The position numbers and the translations under genes are program-made. Shown piece after piece: positions 5,042 to 5,772 of a stretch of DNA of 5,772 nucleotides. The stretch's first letter is position 1. Every line of letters starts with the position of its first letter. The notes beneath the pieces were generated by a model, which did no database searches, was not told the DNA's origin, and worked only from the letters and a program-made list of their open reading frames with translations. This DNA is from Gammaproteobacteria bacterium (GTDB taxonomy: Bacteria; Pseudomonadota; Gammaproteobacteria; Steroidobacterales; Steroidobacteraceae): positions 1 through 5,772 of the forward strand of contig VBNY01000083.1 in assembly GCA_005877705.1 (NCBI GenBank), in the 5' to 3' direction.

Positions 5042-5328
5042 TAGCTCGGCCAGTACATCCACAGCGCCACGCCCAGCATGGCGAGGGTCATGCCGTGGGC
5101 CTTGAATCGCCACGAGCGGCTGCGCAAGTCCCCATAGAAGCTGGCGGCCGATGCCGCCGCGAACAGGGTGAAAACCGCCACGGCGCGCAGCAGCGGCAGG
5201 TGCTCGGGAGCGAACTGCGCCTCATCCTGCGGCAGGAACAGGATGACCACCCACGTGAGCAGCAGGCCGACGGCCAGCGAAACAGTCGAGCCCATCACGA
5301 TTCCAAGGAGTACGGTAAGGGGTCGCAT
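5041..5328 (-). CDS. Small membrane protein with three predicted spans, function unknown
   Basis: I do not recognise the family. From the ATG at 5328 the protein is 95 residues, with hydrophobic spans at about 5-32, 46-65 and 77-93. An acidic stretch PQDEAQFAPEH (33-43) and a basic loop GDLRSRSWRFKAHG (66-79) lie between them. The positive-inside rule places the basic loop in the cytoplasm. An in-frame GTG at 5379 would add 17 polar residues, but the ATG fits better because a strong hydrophobic span follows at once and GGA lies just upstream. The gene converges on the 66-aa gene and is divergent from prc. Confidence 0.65.
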   Translation of the reverse strand: MRPLTVLLGIVMGSTVSLAVGLLLTWVVILFLPQDEAQFAPEHLPLLRAVAVFTLFAAASAASFYGDLRSRSWRFKAHGMTLAMLGVALWMYWPS

Positions 5329-5493
5329 TTCATTCCGCGGGTAATCCGGGCGCTGCGTACTTGCTGATACGAACCGCACGCTCTAGTCTGTCGTTGGAAG
5401 TGGCCCGCGCCCTTTCAATCGCGGACCAGAAGGTGCGACTTTTTGCCCGCGCCTCAGCTCCTAAAGTGTACCGAACCTGTGAGCGTCGTCACG
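5329..5493. other. Divergent intergenic region before prc
   Basis: These 165 bases separate the starts of a small membrane-protein gene and prc. The nine-base word GCCCGCGCC occurs at 5403-5411 and 5445-5453. TAAAGT (5462-5467) with CTTTTT (5439-5444), 17 bases apart, is a weak promoter guess toward prc. Nothing else stands out. Confidence 0.3.
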
Positions 5494-5772
5494 ATGTCTA
5501 AGCCTATACGCCGGTCATCCGGCTGGATCGCCGCCTCAGTCCTGACAGTCCTCGCGCTCTCTCTGGCGGGGTCGGTCCAGGCGCCGGCGAATACCTCGAT
5601 ACTGCCTCCGGGCGCCATCGCCCCCACGGACGCCCAGCGGGCGACCGCGCGCAAGATAGGCAGGATTCTCGAAGAGGCGCACTACAGCCGCGCCCCGATC
5701 GACCGCAAGATGTCCGAGCAGGTCTATCAGCGCTACCTGGATTTCCTGGATGGGCAGCGCAGCTACTTCCTG
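5494..5772 (+). CDS. prc: Tail-specific (carboxy-terminal processing) protease Prc/Tsp, N-terminal part
   Basis: Prc is a periplasmic PDZ-serine protease (family S41) that degrades proteins with nonpolar C-termini, including exported proteins carrying the tmRNA tag, and trims cell-envelope proteins. The 93 residues present begin with a signal peptide: a basic n-region (KPIRR), a hydrophobic core at about 11-26 and likely cleavage after SVQA (about residue 30). They continue with the Tsp N-domain: APTDAQRATARKIGRILEEA, then HYSRAPIDRKMSEQVYQRYLDFLDGQRSYFL, which matches the HYxxxxxD...RYLxxLD pattern before the PDZ domain. The PDZ and catalytic Ser/Lys parts lie beyond the window. An in-frame GTG at 5479 would add five residues; the ATG gives a more usual signal peptide. 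No strong Shine-Dalgarno is visible. Confidence 0.9.
   Translation, partial: MSKPIRRSSGWIAASVLTVLALSLAGSVQAPANTSILPPGAIAPTDAQRATARKIGRILEEAHYSRAPIDRKMSEQVYQRYLDFLDGQRSYFL

Noticed and set aside
5403..5453. The repeated word GCCCGCGCC as a regulatory direct repeat.
   Set aside because: Nine bases of pure G/C in a GC-rich region can recur by chance; the two copies are 42 bases apart and lack symmetry.
5454..5654. A minus-strand open frame of 66 codons near the right end.
   Set aside because: It is antisense to the prc signal peptide and N-domain and has no recognisable motif.
1..5772. CRISPR array, insertion sequence or phage genes.
   Set aside because: No regularly spaced repeats, transposase, integrase or structural phage motif was found on either strand.

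Overview
The window is a GC-rich stretch of a bacterial chromosome, most likely from a gammaproteobacterium of the Xanthomonadales/Nevskiales/Steroidobacterales type. This rests on gene order (ratA-rnfH divergent from smpB, then a one-piece ssrA), the tmRNA tag ANDDNYALAA and the presence of a Tsp/Prc protease. It is inferred from family knowledge; no database search was run. The window reads mainly as housekeeping DNA, with one unusual DNA-repair enzyme set into it.

Left part (1-1474): the translation-quality-control block. On the minus strand lie ratA (START/Coq10-like) and the first 15 codons of an rnfH-like gene, joined by an ATGA overlap. Divergent from them are smpB and, 81 bases after it, the complete tmRNA gene ssrA (352 nt, encoded CCA). 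SmpB and tmRNA act together to rescue stalled ribosomes. Two hairpins sharing the core TTGAGCGCAA sit between smpB and ssrA, and a perfect 32-nt palindrome follows the ssrA 3' end.

Centre (1475-4285): a uracil-DNA glycosylase of the UdgX type, the class that becomes covalently linked to abasic DNA through a histidine, stands alone just downstream of ssrA. It converges on a two-gene minus-strand unit made of a Gfo/Idh/MocA dehydrogenase resembling UDP-GlcNAc 3-dehydrogenase GnnA, followed 21 bases later by the N-carbamoylputrescine amidase gene aguB (last step of putrescine synthesis from agmatine). No aguA or gnnB partner is visible here.

Right part (4286-5772): three small genes without assigned function. 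Two are on the plus strand (a 119-aa membrane protein and a 66-aa soluble protein with a YDPYDT motif). One is on the minus strand (a 95-aa protein with three predicted membrane segments). A cluster of nested inverted repeats separates the convergent pair. The window closes with the 5' end of prc/tsp, the periplasmic tail-specific protease.

The best candidate for something unusual is the solitary UdgX at the tmRNA 3' end. It has the full KRRLH covalent-capture loop but glycine where mycobacterial UdgX has glutamine in motif A. I found no CRISPR array, transposon, integrase, toxin-antitoxin pair of the classical kind, or clearly new multi-gene system.
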